This document shows positions 1 to 8,820 of a stretch of DNA of 64,000 nucleotides, piece by piece. Position 1 is the first letter of the stretch; each line of letters begins with the position of its first letter. The notes under the pieces are model-generated. The model was not told the DNA's origin, did no database searches, and saw only the letters and a list, made by a program, of their open reading frames with translations. This DNA is from Modestobacter caceresii (GTDB taxonomy: Bacteria; Actinomycetota; Actinomycetes; Mycobacteriales; Geodermatophilaceae): NCBI RefSeq assembly GCF_000761485.1, contig NZ_JPMX01000042.1:25230-89229 (forward strand), given 5' to 3'. The translations under genes were made by a program, and so were the position numbers.

Positions 1-2
1 GC

Positions 3-557
3 AACCAGGTGCTCCCGGTCGGTGCGCCGTGGGGGGCCTCGGTGGTCCGCTTCGGCGACATCGCGCTGCCCACCGGACGGGTGGTGGCGGCCGGGGTGAC
101 GGTGGTCGCGTTCGCCGCCCTCTGGTACCTCTTCTCCCGCACCGACCTCGGTGTGGGCATGCGCGCCGCGGCCGCCGACGGCCCGACCGCCTCGCTGATG
201 GGCATCCGGCTGTCCCGCACCGCGGCCACCGGCTGGGCGCTGGCCGGTGTGCTCGCCGCGGTCGCCGGCGTCTTCCTCACCTCCTTCCCCTCCCCGGGGG
301 TCGCCCCGACGATCGCGCTCAGCGCCTTCGCGGCGATCCCGGCGTGGGTGCTCGGCGGGTTCGACTCGGTGCCCGGCGCCGTCGTCGGCGGCCTGCTCAT
401 CGGGCTCACCAGTGCCCTGGTCACCGGCTACGAGGGCGACCTCGAGCACGTCCTGGGCGCCGGGTTCGGCGAGGTCGCGCCGTACGTGGTCATGATCGTC
501 GTCCTGCTCGTGCGGCCCTCGGGCCTCATGGGCAGCAAGGAGGCCGTCCGTGTCTGA
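3..557 (+). CDS. Branched-chain amino acid-type ABC transporter permease, LivH-like (5' end missing)
   Basis: The reading frame is already open at the window edge, so the N-terminus lies upstream. The visible 184 residues are hydrophobic and contain the late LivH-family part: a loop reading MRAAAADGPTASLMGI (the EAA-type contact with the ATPase), then several membrane helices ending in RPSGLMG, a usual end for this family. The stop overlaps the GTG of the next permease by 8 nt, so the two are translationally coupled. The permease would sit in the cytoplasmic membrane and pair with the 550-1761 product. The two ATPases (LivG, LivF) are not in the window and may lie upstream. Confidence 0.9.
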   Translation, partial: NQVLPVGAPWGASVVRFGDIALPTGRVVAAGVTVVAFAALWYLFSRTDLGVGMRAAAADGPTASLMGIRLSRTAATGWALAGVLAAVAGVFLTSFPSPGVAPTIALSAFAAIPAWVLGGFDSVPGAVVGGLLIGLTSALVTGYEGDLEHVLGAGFGEVAPYVVMIVVLLVRPSGLMGSKEAVRV

Positions 558-1761
558 TCTCCTCCGTCGGCTCGGCGGCGTCGCGCTCCTCGTCGTCGCC
601 CTGGCGCTGCCCCTGGTGCTCGACGACTTCTGGCTGCAGACCGGGCTGTTCGTGATGGCCGCGGCCATCGGGGCGGTCGGGCTCACCCTGCTGGTCGGCG
701 TCGCCGGGCAGCTGTCGCTGGGGCACGCGGCCTTCGCCGCGATCGGCGCCTACGTGTACGCGTGGTCCACCGGTGAGACCACGACGTCGGTCACCGGCGG
801 GGGTCTGCCCCCGGTGCTGGGGCTGGCGCTGGCCGCGCTCGTCGCTGCGGGCGTGGGCGCCGCCTTCTCACCCGTCGCCGGCCGGCTGCGGGGCATCTAC
901 CTGGGCCTGGCCACCCTGGGGCTCGTCTTCGTCGTCCGGCACCTGCTGCTCAACCTCACCGACTGGACCGGCGGGTTCACCGGCCGGTCGGTCGAGTCCT
1001 TCGCGCTCGGCGGGTTCAGCTTCAGCAACCGCGACCCCGACTACCTCGCCGTCGGCGGCGTGGAGTTCGAGGGGCTGCACCGGCTCTGGTACCTCTTCCT
1101 CCTGCTCGCGGTGGTGGCCTGCTGGCTGGCCGGGAACCTGCGGGCGAGCCGCACCGGCCGGGCCTGGGCCAACGTCCGTGACTCCGAGACGGCGGCAGCC
1201 GCCATGGGCATCGGGGTGGCCCGGGCGAAGGCGGCGGCCTTCGTCGTCTCCTCCGCCTACGCCGGGACCGCGGGCGCGATGCTGGCGCTCGCCTACGGGC
1301 GGGTCGCGCCGGACGTCTTCTCGCTGACCGCGTCGGTCGACTTCCTGGTGATGATCGTGTTGGGCGGGCTGGGCTCGGTGGCCGGAGCGGTCGTCGGCGC
1401 GCTCTTCGTGACCGCGCTGCCGCTCGTGCTGGCCGAGTACAGCTCGGCGCTGCCCTTCCTCGCCGCCCCCGGTTCGGGCGGCCTGGACCCCTCGACGGCC
1501 TCCCGGATCGTCTACGGGCTGGCGATCATCGCCGTCCTGGTCCTCCTCCGCGGCGGCCTCGCCGGCGCCGGTCGTCGACTCCGGCACCGGCTCGGGGGCG
1601 GCGGTCCCTCCGGCGACGCCGGCACCACCGACCCGGACACGCCCGGTCCCGGACCCACCGGCCGCACCGCCCCAGCCTCCGGCACCACCGACCCCAGCAC
1701 CCCAGACGGCAGCCACCCGGCCGCGGTCACCCACCCCCGGTCGAAGGAGACCACCCGATGA
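550..1761 (+). CDS. Branched-chain amino acid-type ABC transporter permease, LivM-like
   Basis: 403 residues with about nine membrane helices up to residue 345. The conserved LivM region GLTLLVGVAGQLSLGHAAF is seen near residues 42-60, and the ATPase-contact loop (RDSETAAAAMGIGVARAKAA) near 210-230. After the last helix there is a low-complexity tail of about 55 residues rich in Pro, Thr, Gly and Ser, unusual for LivM and probably cytoplasmic. GTG start inside the previous gene and ATGA overlap with the following binding protein show a tight operon. The downstream ligase and oxygenase genes suggest an aromatic or organic acid substrate rather than an amino acid; this is inference. Confidence 0.9.
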   Translation: MSDLLRRLGGVALLVVALALPLVLDDFWLQTGLFVMAAAIGAVGLTLLVGVAGQLSLGHAAFAAIGAYVYAWSTGETTTSVTGGGLPPVLGLALAALVAAGVGAAFSPVAGRLRGIYLGLATLGLVFVVRHLLLNLTDWTGGFTGRSVESFALGGFSFSNRDPDYLAVGGVEFEGLHRLWYLFLLLAVVACWLAGNLRASRTGRAWANVRDSETAAAAMGIGVARAKAAAFVVSSAYAGTAGAMLALAYGRVAPDVFSLTASVDFLVMIVLGGLGSVAGAVVGALFVTALPLVLAEYSSALPFLAAPGSGGLDPSTASRIVYGLAIIAVLVLLRGGLAGAGRRLRHRLGGGGPSGDAGTTDPDTPGPGPTGRTAPASGTTDPSTPDGSHPAAVTHPRSKETTR

Positions 1762-3023
1762 AGCACCTGCCCCGCACCTGTGCGCTGACCGCCGCGGCCG
1801 TCACGATGCTCTCGCTGGCCGCCTGCAGCACCACGGACCCGAACGCGTCGGGCGAGGGCGGCGGTGGGGAGGGTGACGTGACCACCGGCAGCGGGGTCAC
1901 CGACTCCGAGATCACCGTCGGCATGCTCACCGACCTGTCGGGGCCGTTCGCCGCCGGCGCCGCGGTGCAGGTCACCCAGACCAACGCCTACTGGGACCAG
2001 GTCAACGCCGACGGCGGGGTCTGCGACCGGGACGTCGTGGTCGACGTGCAGGACCACGGCTACGACCCGCAGCGCGCGGTCACCCTCTACCGGAGCATGG
2101 CGCCGGACGTCATCGCCCTGCAGCAGGTCCTCGGCGGCCCGACCAGCGCGGCCGTGCTGCCGCTCGCCGAGCAGGACGACGTCTACGTCGGCGGCGTCGG
2201 GTGGACCGGCTCCGCGCTGCAGTACGAGAACAACCAGCTCCCCGGCGCCAGCTACGCGATCGAGGCCGCCAACGCCGTCGACTACCTGGTCGACGAGCTC
2301 GGCGTGCCCGAGGGCGGCCGCATCGGTGTCGTCTACTTCGCCGGGGACTACGGCGGCGACGCCCTGGCGGGGGCCGAGCACGCCGCCGAGGAGCGGGGCG
2401 TGGAGATCGTCGCCCAGGAGATCACCTCGCAGACCACCGACCTGTCCGCGCAGGCCTCGGCGCTGGTCCAGGCCGACGTGGCCGGCGTCGTGCTCGCCGC
2501 CGCGCCCACCCAGCTCGCCTCGCTGGCCGGGGTGCTGGCCACCCAGGGGGCCGACGTCCCGATCGTCGGGATGAACCCGACGTTCAACCCCTCGCTGCTG
2601 GGCAGCCCGGTCGCGGACGCGCTTGTGGCCAACGCCTACAGCATCACCAGCGTGGCGCCGTACGCCTCGGACGCCCCGGGCGTCCAGGCCGCCAACGAGC
2701 TCTACGCCTCCGTCGCCCCCGACGGTGACGTGGGCTGGGAGGTCCCGCTGGCCTACGTCCAGGGTGAGCTGCTCCGGCAGGCGCTCGAGGGAGCCTGCGA
2801 GGCCGGGGAGCTGACCCCGGAGGGCGTCGTCGCCGCACTGCAGGAGAGCTCGTCGGTGGACACCGACGGTCTGCTGCCCGACGGGCTGGACTACTCCCAG
2901 CCCGGGCAGTCGCCCACCACCACCGTCTACGTCTCCAAGGTGGGCGCCGCCGCCGAGGCCGGACTGGCGCTGCTGGAGGAGTTCAGCGGCCCCAGCGCGG
3001 AGTCCTTCTCCTACGGGGGCTGA
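1758..3023 (+). CDS. ABC transporter substrate-binding lipoprotein, LivK-like (periplasmic-binding protein type 1)
   Basis: 421 residues. A lipoprotein signal ends in LSLAAC with the lipidated cysteine at residue 23, followed by an acidic/Gly-rich linker. The mature part begins ITVGMLTDLSGPFA, the typical start of the type 1 periplasmic-binding fold that captures amino acids, amides or aromatic acids outside the membrane. ATG start overlaps the stop of the permease gene (ATGA). The ligand cannot be read from sequence; the catabolic neighbours downstream favour an aromatic acid. Confidence 0.92.
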   Translation: MKHLPRTCALTAAAVTMLSLAACSTTDPNASGEGGGGEGDVTTGSGVTDSEITVGMLTDLSGPFAAGAAVQVTQTNAYWDQVNADGGVCDRDVVVDVQDHGYDPQRAVTLYRSMAPDVIALQQVLGGPTSAAVLPLAEQDDVYVGGVGWTGSALQYENNQLPGASYAIEAANAVDYLVDELGVPEGGRIGVVYFAGDYGGDALAGAEHAAEERGVEIVAQEITSQTTDLSAQASALVQADVAGVVLAAAPTQLASLAGVLATQGADVPIVGMNPTFNPSLLGSPVADALVANAYSITSVAPYASDAPGVQAANELYASVAPDGDVGWEVPLAYVQGELLRQALEGACEAGELTPEGVVAALQESSSVDTDGLLPDGLDYSQPGQSPTTTVYVSKVGAAAEAGLALLEEFSGPSAESFSYGG

Positions 3024-3026
3024 GCG

Positions 3027-4586
3027 GTGCCGGCGCTGGCGGTGAGCGAGCTGCGGTCGCCGGGCGTCGGCCTGGTGGAGGGCGTCCTCGGCGACGTCCT
3101 CCACCGGGCGGTCCGGGAGGGCCCCGAGGACCTGCTGCTGAGCACCCCGGCCACCGGGGGGACCTGGACGGCGGCACAGCTGCTGGCCGACGCCCGGGTG
3201 GTGGCCGCCGGGCTGCTGCGCGACCGGGCGCCCGGTGCCCGGATCGCCACCTGCCTGGGCAACGGGCCGGCGCCGGTGCTGCTGCAACTGGGCGTCGCCC
3301 TGGCCGGGATGACCCTCGTGCCGATCAACCCCCGGTCTCGGCCGGCCGAGCTGGAACACGCCCTGCGGCTCTCCGGCGCGGCCTGCGTCTTCGCCGCCGA
3401 GGACGTCGCCGGCAACCCGGTGGCCGACCTCTGCGCGGCCGTCGCCGGCGTCGAGGTCGTCCGGGTCGGCGCCGACTGGCGGGCCGCCCTGCCGGAGGCC
3501 GTGCCGGGGGAGCTGCCGGTCGTCGACCCCGAGAGCCTCGCCCAGGTGCAGTTCACCTCCGGCACCACCGGCCGGGCCAAGGGGGTGCGGATCACCCACC
3601 GCGCCATGGTCGTCACCGGGCACGCCTTCGCCGAGCGGCTGGGGCCCACCGCCGGCCGGACCTGGTGCAACCCGATGCCGCTGTTCCACACCGCGGGCAA
3701 CGTGCTCGGGGTGGTCGGGGCGCTGTGGGCCCGGGCCGAGCACGTCGTCTTGCCGTTCGCGCCGGGACCGGTGCTGCAGGCGCTGGCCGACCGCCGGGTG
3801 ACCATGCTGTCGGCCGCCCCCACCCTGCTGGACCTGCTGGCCGCCCAGGGCCCGCCCGGGCTGCCCGACCTGCGCGTGCTGTTCACCGGCGGGATGACGG
3901 TGACGCCGGCCTTCGTCGACCGGGTGGAGCAGGTCTTCGACGCGCGGCTGTCGATCACCTTCGGCATGACCGAGACCTGCGGGGCGGTGCTGCAGACCGC
4001 GCCGACCGACCCCGACCCGATGCGCCGGGAGACCGTCGGGGCGCCCCTGGCCGGCACCGACGTGCGGATCGCCGGCCCGGACGGCGACGCCGTGCCGCCC
4101 GGGACGCCGGGGGAGCTGTGGGTGCGCGGCGCGCGGATCACCCGCGGCTACCTGGACGACCCGCCCGCGACGGCCGCGGCCATCGACGCCGACGGCTGGC
4201 TGCACACCGGCGACCTGGCCGCGATGGACGCCGGTGGTGCCTGCCGGGTCGTCGGCCGGCTCAAGGACATGATCAAGACCGGTGGGGAGAACGTGTCCCC
4301 GGTCGAGGTCGAGGAGGTGCTGGCCGAGCACCCGGACGTCGCCCGGGCCGCCGTCGTCGGGGTGCCGGACGAGCGGTGGGGGGAGCTGGTGGTGGCGTTC
4401 GTCGTCCCGGCGGGCGGCCGCGACCCGCACCCGGACGAGCTGACCGCCCACTGCCGGGAGCGGCTGTCGCCGTTCAAGGTGCCGCGTTCGTGGCGGGTCG
4501 TGGACGAGCTGCCGATGACCGCCTCGGCCAAGGTGCAGCGCGCCGAGCTGCGCCGGATCGCCGCCGAGCCGTCGACGGTGCCGTGA
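3027..4586 (+). CDS. AMP-dependent acyl/aryl-CoA ligase
   Basis: 519 residues of the adenylate-forming (ANL) superfamily. The P-loop-like motif FTSGTTGRAKG is at about residues 173-183, the A5 region TFGMTETCG at about 310-320, the A8 hinge region TGDLAAMD followed by GRLKDMIKTGGENVSP near 395-425, and the A10 lysine within SAKVQRAEL near the C-terminus. It would activate a carboxylic acid to its CoA thioester in the cytoplasm. GTG start 3 nt after the transporter stop. Placed between an uptake system and a ring oxygenase, it most likely primes the imported acid. Substrate unknown. Confidence 0.92.
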   Translation: MPALAVSELRSPGVGLVEGVLGDVLHRAVREGPEDLLLSTPATGGTWTAAQLLADARVVAAGLLRDRAPGARIATCLGNGPAPVLLQLGVALAGMTLVPINPRSRPAELEHALRLSGAACVFAAEDVAGNPVADLCAAVAGVEVVRVGADWRAALPEAVPGELPVVDPESLAQVQFTSGTTGRAKGVRITHRAMVVTGHAFAERLGPTAGRTWCNPMPLFHTAGNVLGVVGALWARAEHVVLPFAPGPVLQALADRRVTMLSAAPTLLDLLAAQGPPGLPDLRVLFTGGMTVTPAFVDRVEQVFDARLSITFGMTETCGAVLQTAPTDPDPMRRETVGAPLAGTDVRIAGPDGDAVPPGTPGELWVRGARITRGYLDDPPATAAAIDADGWLHTGDLAAMDAGGACRVVGRLKDMIKTGGENVSPVEVEEVLAEHPDVARAAVVGVPDERWGELVVAFVVPAGGRDPHPDELTAHCRERLSPFKVPRSWRVVDELPMTASAKVQRAELRRIAAEPSTVP

Positions 4587-5353
4587 GGCCCGGGCTGCTG
4601 GCCGACCTGGCCGCCGAGGGCGCTGCGCTGGAGGAGCTGCTCGGCACGCTCGAGCCCGCGGACTGGGCCCGGCCCACCCCCGCGGCCGGGTGGACCGTCG
4701 CCCACCAGGTCGCCCACCTGGCCTGGACCGACGAGGTCGCCCTGCTGGCCGCCGCGGACCCCGCCGCGTTCGCCGTCCGGGCGGCCGCGGAGCCGGCCGA
4801 CGCCGTGGTGGGCGGGGCCGAGGAGGGGGCGGCCGAGCCGCCCGCGGTGCTGCTGGCCCGGTGGCGGACCGGCCGGGGAGCCCTCGCCGAGGCCCTCGCG
4901 GCCGTGCCCGACGGCACCCGGCTGCCCTGGTTCGGCCCGCCGATGAGCGCGGCGTCGATGGCCACGGCGCGGCTGATGGAGACCTGGGCGCACGGCGTGG
5001 ACGTCGGGGACGCCCTCGGCCGCCCGCCCCGCCCCTCCGCCCGGCTGGACCGCGTCGCCCACCTCGGCGCGCGCACCCGGGCGTTCGCCTTCGCCGCACA
5101 CGGCCGCCCGGCGCCGACGGCCCCGATCCGGGTCGAGCTGACCCGTGCGGACGGCTCGCGCTGGACCGAGGGCCCGCCGGACGCCGGGCAGTCGGTCACC
5201 GGGCCACTGCTGGACTTCTGCCTGCGGGTGGTCCAGCGCCGGCCCCGGGCCGCCCTGTCCCTCGTCGCCGTCGGCCCGGACGCCGACGCGTGGCTCGACG
5301 TGGCACAGGCGTTCGCCGGCCCGCCCGGACGGGGCAGCGATGGGCTTCCGTGA
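4583..5353 (+). CDS. DinB-like mycothiol-enzyme fold protein (TIGR03084 / maleylpyruvate isomerase N-terminal type)
   Basis: 256 residues. The start GTG overlaps the ligase stop (GTGA), which fixes the start. The N-terminal half has the helical pattern of the mycothiol-dependent maleylpyruvate isomerase / DinB-like fold, including PTPAAGWTVAHQVAHLAWTD with the first metal-ligand His, and METWAHGVDVGDALG with the WxH element. The family is known as metal-binding proteins, some using mycothiol in aromatic ring-fission pathways. Its exact reaction here is unknown; context in an aromatic-type operon fits. No truncation seen. Confidence 0.8.
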   Translation: MRPGLLADLAAEGAALEELLGTLEPADWARPTPAAGWTVAHQVAHLAWTDEVALLAAADPAAFAVRAAAEPADAVVGGAEEGAAEPPAVLLARWRTGRGALAEALAAVPDGTRLPWFGPPMSAASMATARLMETWAHGVDVGDALGRPPRPSARLDRVAHLGARTRAFAFAAHGRPAPTAPIRVELTRADGSRWTEGPPDAGQSVTGPLLDFCLRVVQRRPRAALSLVAVGPDADAWLDVAQAFAGPPGRGSDGLP

Positions 5354-5377
5354 GGCGGAAGGAGGGCTGTTCTCCGC

Positions 5378-5393
5378 CGTGACTGCCGTCACG
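5378..5393. promoter_or_regulatory. Palindrome upstream of the Rieske oxygenase gene, possible IclR-family operator
   Basis: CGTGACTGCCGTCACG has 6-nt perfect arms around TGCC and lies 38 nt upstream of the oxygenase ATG. IclR-family regulators bind short palindromes of this sort, and an IclR gene lies at 7944-8696. The link is inference. Confidence 0.35.
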
Positions 5394-5431
5394 CTGGAGG
5401 GGTCGAAGAGGACACCAGCGGGAGGAAGCCC

Positions 5432-6523
5432 ATGACGTCGATCGTCCGCAACCAGTGGTACGTGGCCGCCTACGGCCGCGAGGTCGGCCGCGAGCTGTTC
5501 AGCCGCACGATCTGCGGGGAGTCGATCCTCTTCTGGCGGACCGAGGCCGGCGAGGTCACCGCGATGAGCGACCGCTGCGTGCACCGCCGGTTCCCGCTCT
5601 CGCAGGAGCCCAGCCACCTGGTCGGCGACACCGTCGTCTGCGGTTACCACGGCTTCACCTACGGCGCCGACGGCGGCTGCGTGGCCGTGCCCGGTCAGAC
5701 CCGGGTGCCGCGCACCGCCCGGCTGAAGAGCTACCCGGTGGTGGAGCAGGACAGCTTCGTCTGGGTGTTCATCGGCGACGCCGAGAAGGCGGAGGGCGCC
5801 GCGATCCCGCGGGCACCGTGGCTGGCCCAGGAGGGCTGGACGACGGTCAGCGGCATGGAGCCGCTCGCCGCGCGGGCCAGCCTGCTCGTGGACAACCTGA
5901 TGGACCTCTCGCACGAGACCTACCTGCACGGCGGGTACATCGGGACGCCGGAGGTGGCGAACACCCCGATCACCACCGAGGTCGACGACGCCGCCGGGGT
6001 CGTCTACGTCAGCCGGCACATGGCCGACGCGGAGTGCCCGCCGTTCTACGCGAAGAGCACCGGCATCACCGGCCGGATCACCCGCTGGCAGGACATCGAG
6101 TTCACCCCGCCCTGCCTGTACAAGCTGCACAGCCGGATCGCCCCGGTCGGGGTGCTGCCGAACGACGACGGCACCGACCCGGACGCCTTCCACGTCGAGG
6201 TCGTCTACGCGATCACCCCGGAGACGGAGTCCACCACGCACGACTTCTGGGCGGTCGCCCGCGACTTCGCCCTCGACGACGAGGGGGTCTCGGACTTCCT
6301 GCGGGAGAGCAACCGCACCGTCGTCCTGCAGGACGTCGTCGCCCTCGACGTGCTGGAGAAGGTGCTGACCGGCGAGCCGGACGGCTACCAGGAGCTCTCC
6401 ATCAACATCGACACCGGTGGCCTGGCCGCCCGGCGGATCATCGCCCGGCTGGCGGCCGAGGGCGCCGGCGAGCAGGCACCGGCCACCCCGCCGGCCCGCA
6501 CCCCCGCGGCGGCCACCCGGTGA
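5432..6523 (+). CDS. Rieske non-heme iron oxygenase, VanA-like (aromatic O-demethylase / ring-hydroxylating oxygenase subunit)
   Basis: 363 residues. The Rieske [2Fe-2S] site is C49-x-H51 and C70-x2-H73. The mononuclear iron triad is visible as D158-x2-H161-x4-H166 in a DLSHETYLH segment, the pattern of the vanillate demethylase/pheophorbide oxygenase branch. A good ribosome site (GGGAGGA) precedes the ATG. It would act with the VanB-like reductase at 6952-7929, with NAD(P)H and O2, on a methoxylated or other aromatic acid in the cytoplasm. The substrate is not certain, so I give no symbol. The stop overlaps the next small gene by 4 nt. Confidence 0.9.
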   Translation: MTSIVRNQWYVAAYGREVGRELFSRTICGESILFWRTEAGEVTAMSDRCVHRRFPLSQEPSHLVGDTVVCGYHGFTYGADGGCVAVPGQTRVPRTARLKSYPVVEQDSFVWVFIGDAEKAEGAAIPRAPWLAQEGWTTVSGMEPLAARASLLVDNLMDLSHETYLHGGYIGTPEVANTPITTEVDDAAGVVYVSRHMADAECPPFYAKSTGITGRITRWQDIEFTPPCLYKLHSRIAPVGVLPNDDGTDPDAFHVEVVYAITPETESTTHDFWAVARDFALDDEGVSDFLRESNRTVVLQDVVALDVLEKVLTGEPDGYQELSINIDTGGLAARRIIARLAAEGAGEQAPATPPARTPAAATR

Positions 6524-6840
6524 CCGTCCCCGAGCCCCGGGACGGGTCGCGCACCGAGCCCGGGCTGACGCTGCCCGCGCCGCGACAGGTGCTCGAGGGC
6601 GAGCGGGTGCTGCGGGTCAACTGGCTGCCCGGCTCCGACCGGCTGCGCGGCCTGTGCCACTGCGGCGCCGAGGCCGAGGCGTCGGACCCGGTGGAGATGT
6701 GGGAGTGGCTGCTGGCCCATCCCGACCACCCGGCCGGTGGACCGGTCGAGCCCCCGGTGACAGGCCCGCTGCCGACCCCGCCCGCCCACCTGGTGACCGA
6801 CCCGCTGGTGATCATCCGCAGGGTCCCGGTCCCCGCCTGA
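6520..6840 (+). CDS. Small conserved protein with CHC...HxxH motif, partner of the oxygenase
   Basis: 106 residues; GTG start overlaps the oxygenase stop (GTGA). I do not recognise a named family. The middle contains LRGLCHCGAEAEASD and then LLAHPDHPAGG, a CxC plus HxxH arrangement that could hold a zinc or iron ion. Both ends are proline-rich. Tight coupling between oxygenase and reductase genes suggests a role in the same reaction or in assembling the oxygenase, but this is inference from position only. Confidence 0.7.
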   Translation: MTVPEPRDGSRTEPGLTLPAPRQVLEGERVLRVNWLPGSDRLRGLCHCGAEAEASDPVEMWEWLLAHPDHPAGGPVEPPVTGPLPTPPAHLVTDPLVIIRRVPVPA

Positions 6841-6850
6841 GAAAGTCGAA

Positions 6851-6904
6851 GGACCCCGTCCTCCTCACCCCTCGCAAGCTCGGGGCGAGCCTCGGGACGG
6901 GGCC
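6851..6904. repeat. 54-bp inverted-repeat element, copy 1
   Basis: Begins GGACCCCGTCCTCCTCACCC and ends CTCGGGACGGGGCC. It matches the element at 15977-16030 at 49 of 54 positions. The ends form a stem of about 10 bp with one mismatch in this copy. It sits between two same-strand genes, so it may act as a partial terminator or RNA-stability element. It looks like a dispersed intergenic repeat family. Confidence 0.75.
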
Positions 6905-6951
6905 GGGGCGGGATCTGGCGATGCGGGCGTGACCCCACGACGAGGAGAGCA

Positions 6952-7929
6952 GTGCACAGCACGCATGACGAGGTCGACCTGCGGCTGCAGGTGGCCCGGC
7001 GGACGACGGGCGCGGAGGGCGTCGTCGTCCTCGAGCTGCGCGACCCGACCGGCGCCGACCTGCCGGCCTGGTCGCCCGGTGCGCACATCGACCTGCTGCT
7101 GCCCGGCGGGCTGACCCGGCAGTACTCGCTGTGCGGCGACCCGCACGACCGGGCGGTCTGGCAGATCGGCGTGCTCCGCGAGCCGGCGGGGCGGGGCGGT
7201 TCGGCCCTCGTGCACGACCAGGTGCAGGACGGTACGGAGATCGACGTCCGGGGGCCGCGGAACCACTTCGAGCTGGTGCCCGCCCAGCGGTACGTGTTCC
7301 TCGCCGGCGGCATCGGCATCACCCCGATCCTGCCGATGGCGGCCGCCGCCGAGGAGGCCGGCGCCACCTGGGAGTTCCACTACGGCGGGCGCACCCGGAC
7401 GTCGATGGCCTTCCTCGAGGCGCTGGAGGCGCTGGAGGCGAAGACCGGGCACGGTCTGCGGGTCACGCTGCACCCGCAGGACGAGGTGGGGCTGATCGAC
7501 CTCGACCGCATCCTGGGCACCCCGCAGCCGGACACGAAGGTGTACTGCTGCGGCCCCGAGCCGCTGCTGGCCGCGGTGGAGCAGCGGTGCGCCGACTGGC
7601 CGCCCGGGTCGCTGCACGTGGAACGATTCGCCCCGAAGGAGCAGGGCGAGCGGGTGCTCAGCGGGGACTTCGACGTCGAGCTGACGCTGTCGGGCACGAC
7701 GCTGACCGTCCCGCCGGACAAGTCGATCCTGCAGGTGGTGGAGGAGGCGGGCATCCCGGTCCTCTCCTCGTGCCAGGAGGGGACGTGCGGCACGTGCGAG
7801 ACCGGAGTGCTGGAGGGGACCGTCGACCACCGCGACTCGCTGCTGAGCCCGGAGGAGCAGGCGGCGAACGACACGATGTTCATCTGCGTCTCCCGAGCCG
7901 CGTGTCCGAAGCTCGTCCTGGAGCTCTGA
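6952..7929 (+). CDS. VanB-like ferredoxin-type oxidoreductase (flavin, NAD(P)H and [2Fe-2S] domains)
   Basis: 325 residues in three parts: an FNR-like flavin barrel (RQYSLCGDP near residues 60-68), an NAD-binding domain (FLAGGIGITPILPM near 115-128), and a plant-type ferredoxin at the C-terminus (SCQEGTCGTCETG with a distal Cys in ICVSRAA). It passes electrons from NAD(P)H to the Rieske oxygenase at 5432-6523. GTG start is preceded by GAGGAG. The repeat element lies just upstream, so expression may partly uncouple from the oxygenase gene. Confidence 0.92.
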   Translation: MHSTHDEVDLRLQVARRTTGAEGVVVLELRDPTGADLPAWSPGAHIDLLLPGGLTRQYSLCGDPHDRAVWQIGVLREPAGRGGSALVHDQVQDGTEIDVRGPRNHFELVPAQRYVFLAGGIGITPILPMAAAAEEAGATWEFHYGGRTRTSMAFLEALEALEAKTGHGLRVTLHPQDEVGLIDLDRILGTPQPDTKVYCCGPEPLLAAVEQRCADWPPGSLHVERFAPKEQGERVLSGDFDVELTLSGTTLTVPPDKSILQVVEEAGIPVLSSCQEGTCGTCETGVLEGTVDHRDSLLSPEEQAANDTMFICVSRAACPKLVLEL

Positions 7930-7943
7930 GCCCGGCCGGTCCG

Positions 7944-8696
7944 GTGGCCCGCCGGACGGCGGGCAGCAAGCTCTTGGCCGTCCTCGACGCGTTCACCCGG
8001 GACCGGCGCGCGCTGACCCTCTCCGAGATCGCCCGGGCCACCGACGTCCCGCTGTCCACCGCACACCGGCTGATCGGCGAGCTGTGCAGCTGGGGCGGGC
8101 TCGAGCGCGACCCCGACGGCCGGTACCGGGTCGGGTTGCGGCTGTGGGAACTGGGCGCGCTGGCGCCGCGCGGGCTGGGTTTGCGGGAGGCGGCGCTGCC
8201 GTTCATGGAGGACCTCTACGAGGTGACCCACGAGAACGTCCAGCTGGCGGTGCGGGACGGCGTCGAGGTGGTGTTCGTCGAGCGGTTCGCCGCCCGGGAC
8301 GCGGTCGCGGTCTACACCGAGGTCGGCGGCCGGTTCGCGCTGCCGCCCACCGGGGTCGGGCTGGTGCTGCTCGCGCACGCACCGACCGCGGTGCAGGAGC
8401 AGGTGCTGGCCGCGCCGCTGCGCCGGTACACCGCGCAGACGATCACCGACCCGGTGCAGCTGCGCCGGGTGCTGGCCGAGGTCCGCCGCGCCGGGGTGGC
8501 GGTCAGCGACCGGCAGGTCACCGACGACGCGGTCTCGGTGGCCGCGCCGATCTCCGCCCGGGGCGAGGTGGTCGCGGCGCTGTCGATCGTGGTGCGGGGC
8601 AGCTCGGCCGCCGCCGTCCGGCCGATGGCGCCCGGCGTGCGGGCCGCCGCCCGGGCGATCAGCCGGACCCTGTCCGGAGGCCCTGACCAGGCCTGA
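7944..8696 (+). CDS. IclR-family transcriptional regulator
   Basis: 250 residues, normal for the family. The N-terminal winged helix-turn-helix (LTLSEIARATDVPLSTAHRL) is at about residues 25-45; the rest is the IclR ligand-binding domain with the usual VAAPISARGEVVAALSI segment near 190-210. I chose the GTG 14 nt after the reductase stop; an in-frame GTG at 7902 inside the reductase gene is possible. Regulators of this family often control aromatic catabolic genes, so it probably governs the operon at 1-7929. Confidence 0.88.
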   Translation: MARRTAGSKLLAVLDAFTRDRRALTLSEIARATDVPLSTAHRLIGELCSWGGLERDPDGRYRVGLRLWELGALAPRGLGLREAALPFMEDLYEVTHENVQLAVRDGVEVVFVERFAARDAVAVYTEVGGRFALPPTGVGLVLLAHAPTAVQEQVLAAPLRRYTAQTITDPVQLRRVLAEVRRAGVAVSDRQVTDDAVSVAAPISARGEVVAALSIVVRGSSAAAVRPMAPGVRAAARAISRTLSGGPDQA

Positions 8697-8820
8697 GGTA
8701 TGGCGCGCTCCCGGACGTCGGCTGTTCGCCCGATGATCTCCTGGGTGTCACCCGCTGGTCTGTACCGGCGACGCAGAGTTCCCGCGACAGATGCAGTGCG
8801 GACGATGCGGGAGCGCCTCG

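Noticed and set aside
1512..5099. Very long open frame on the minus strand across the transporter and ligase genes
   Set aside because: It lies opposite well-supported genes, is composed of Arg, Gly and Pro, and has no domain; long antisense frames are usual at this G+C content.
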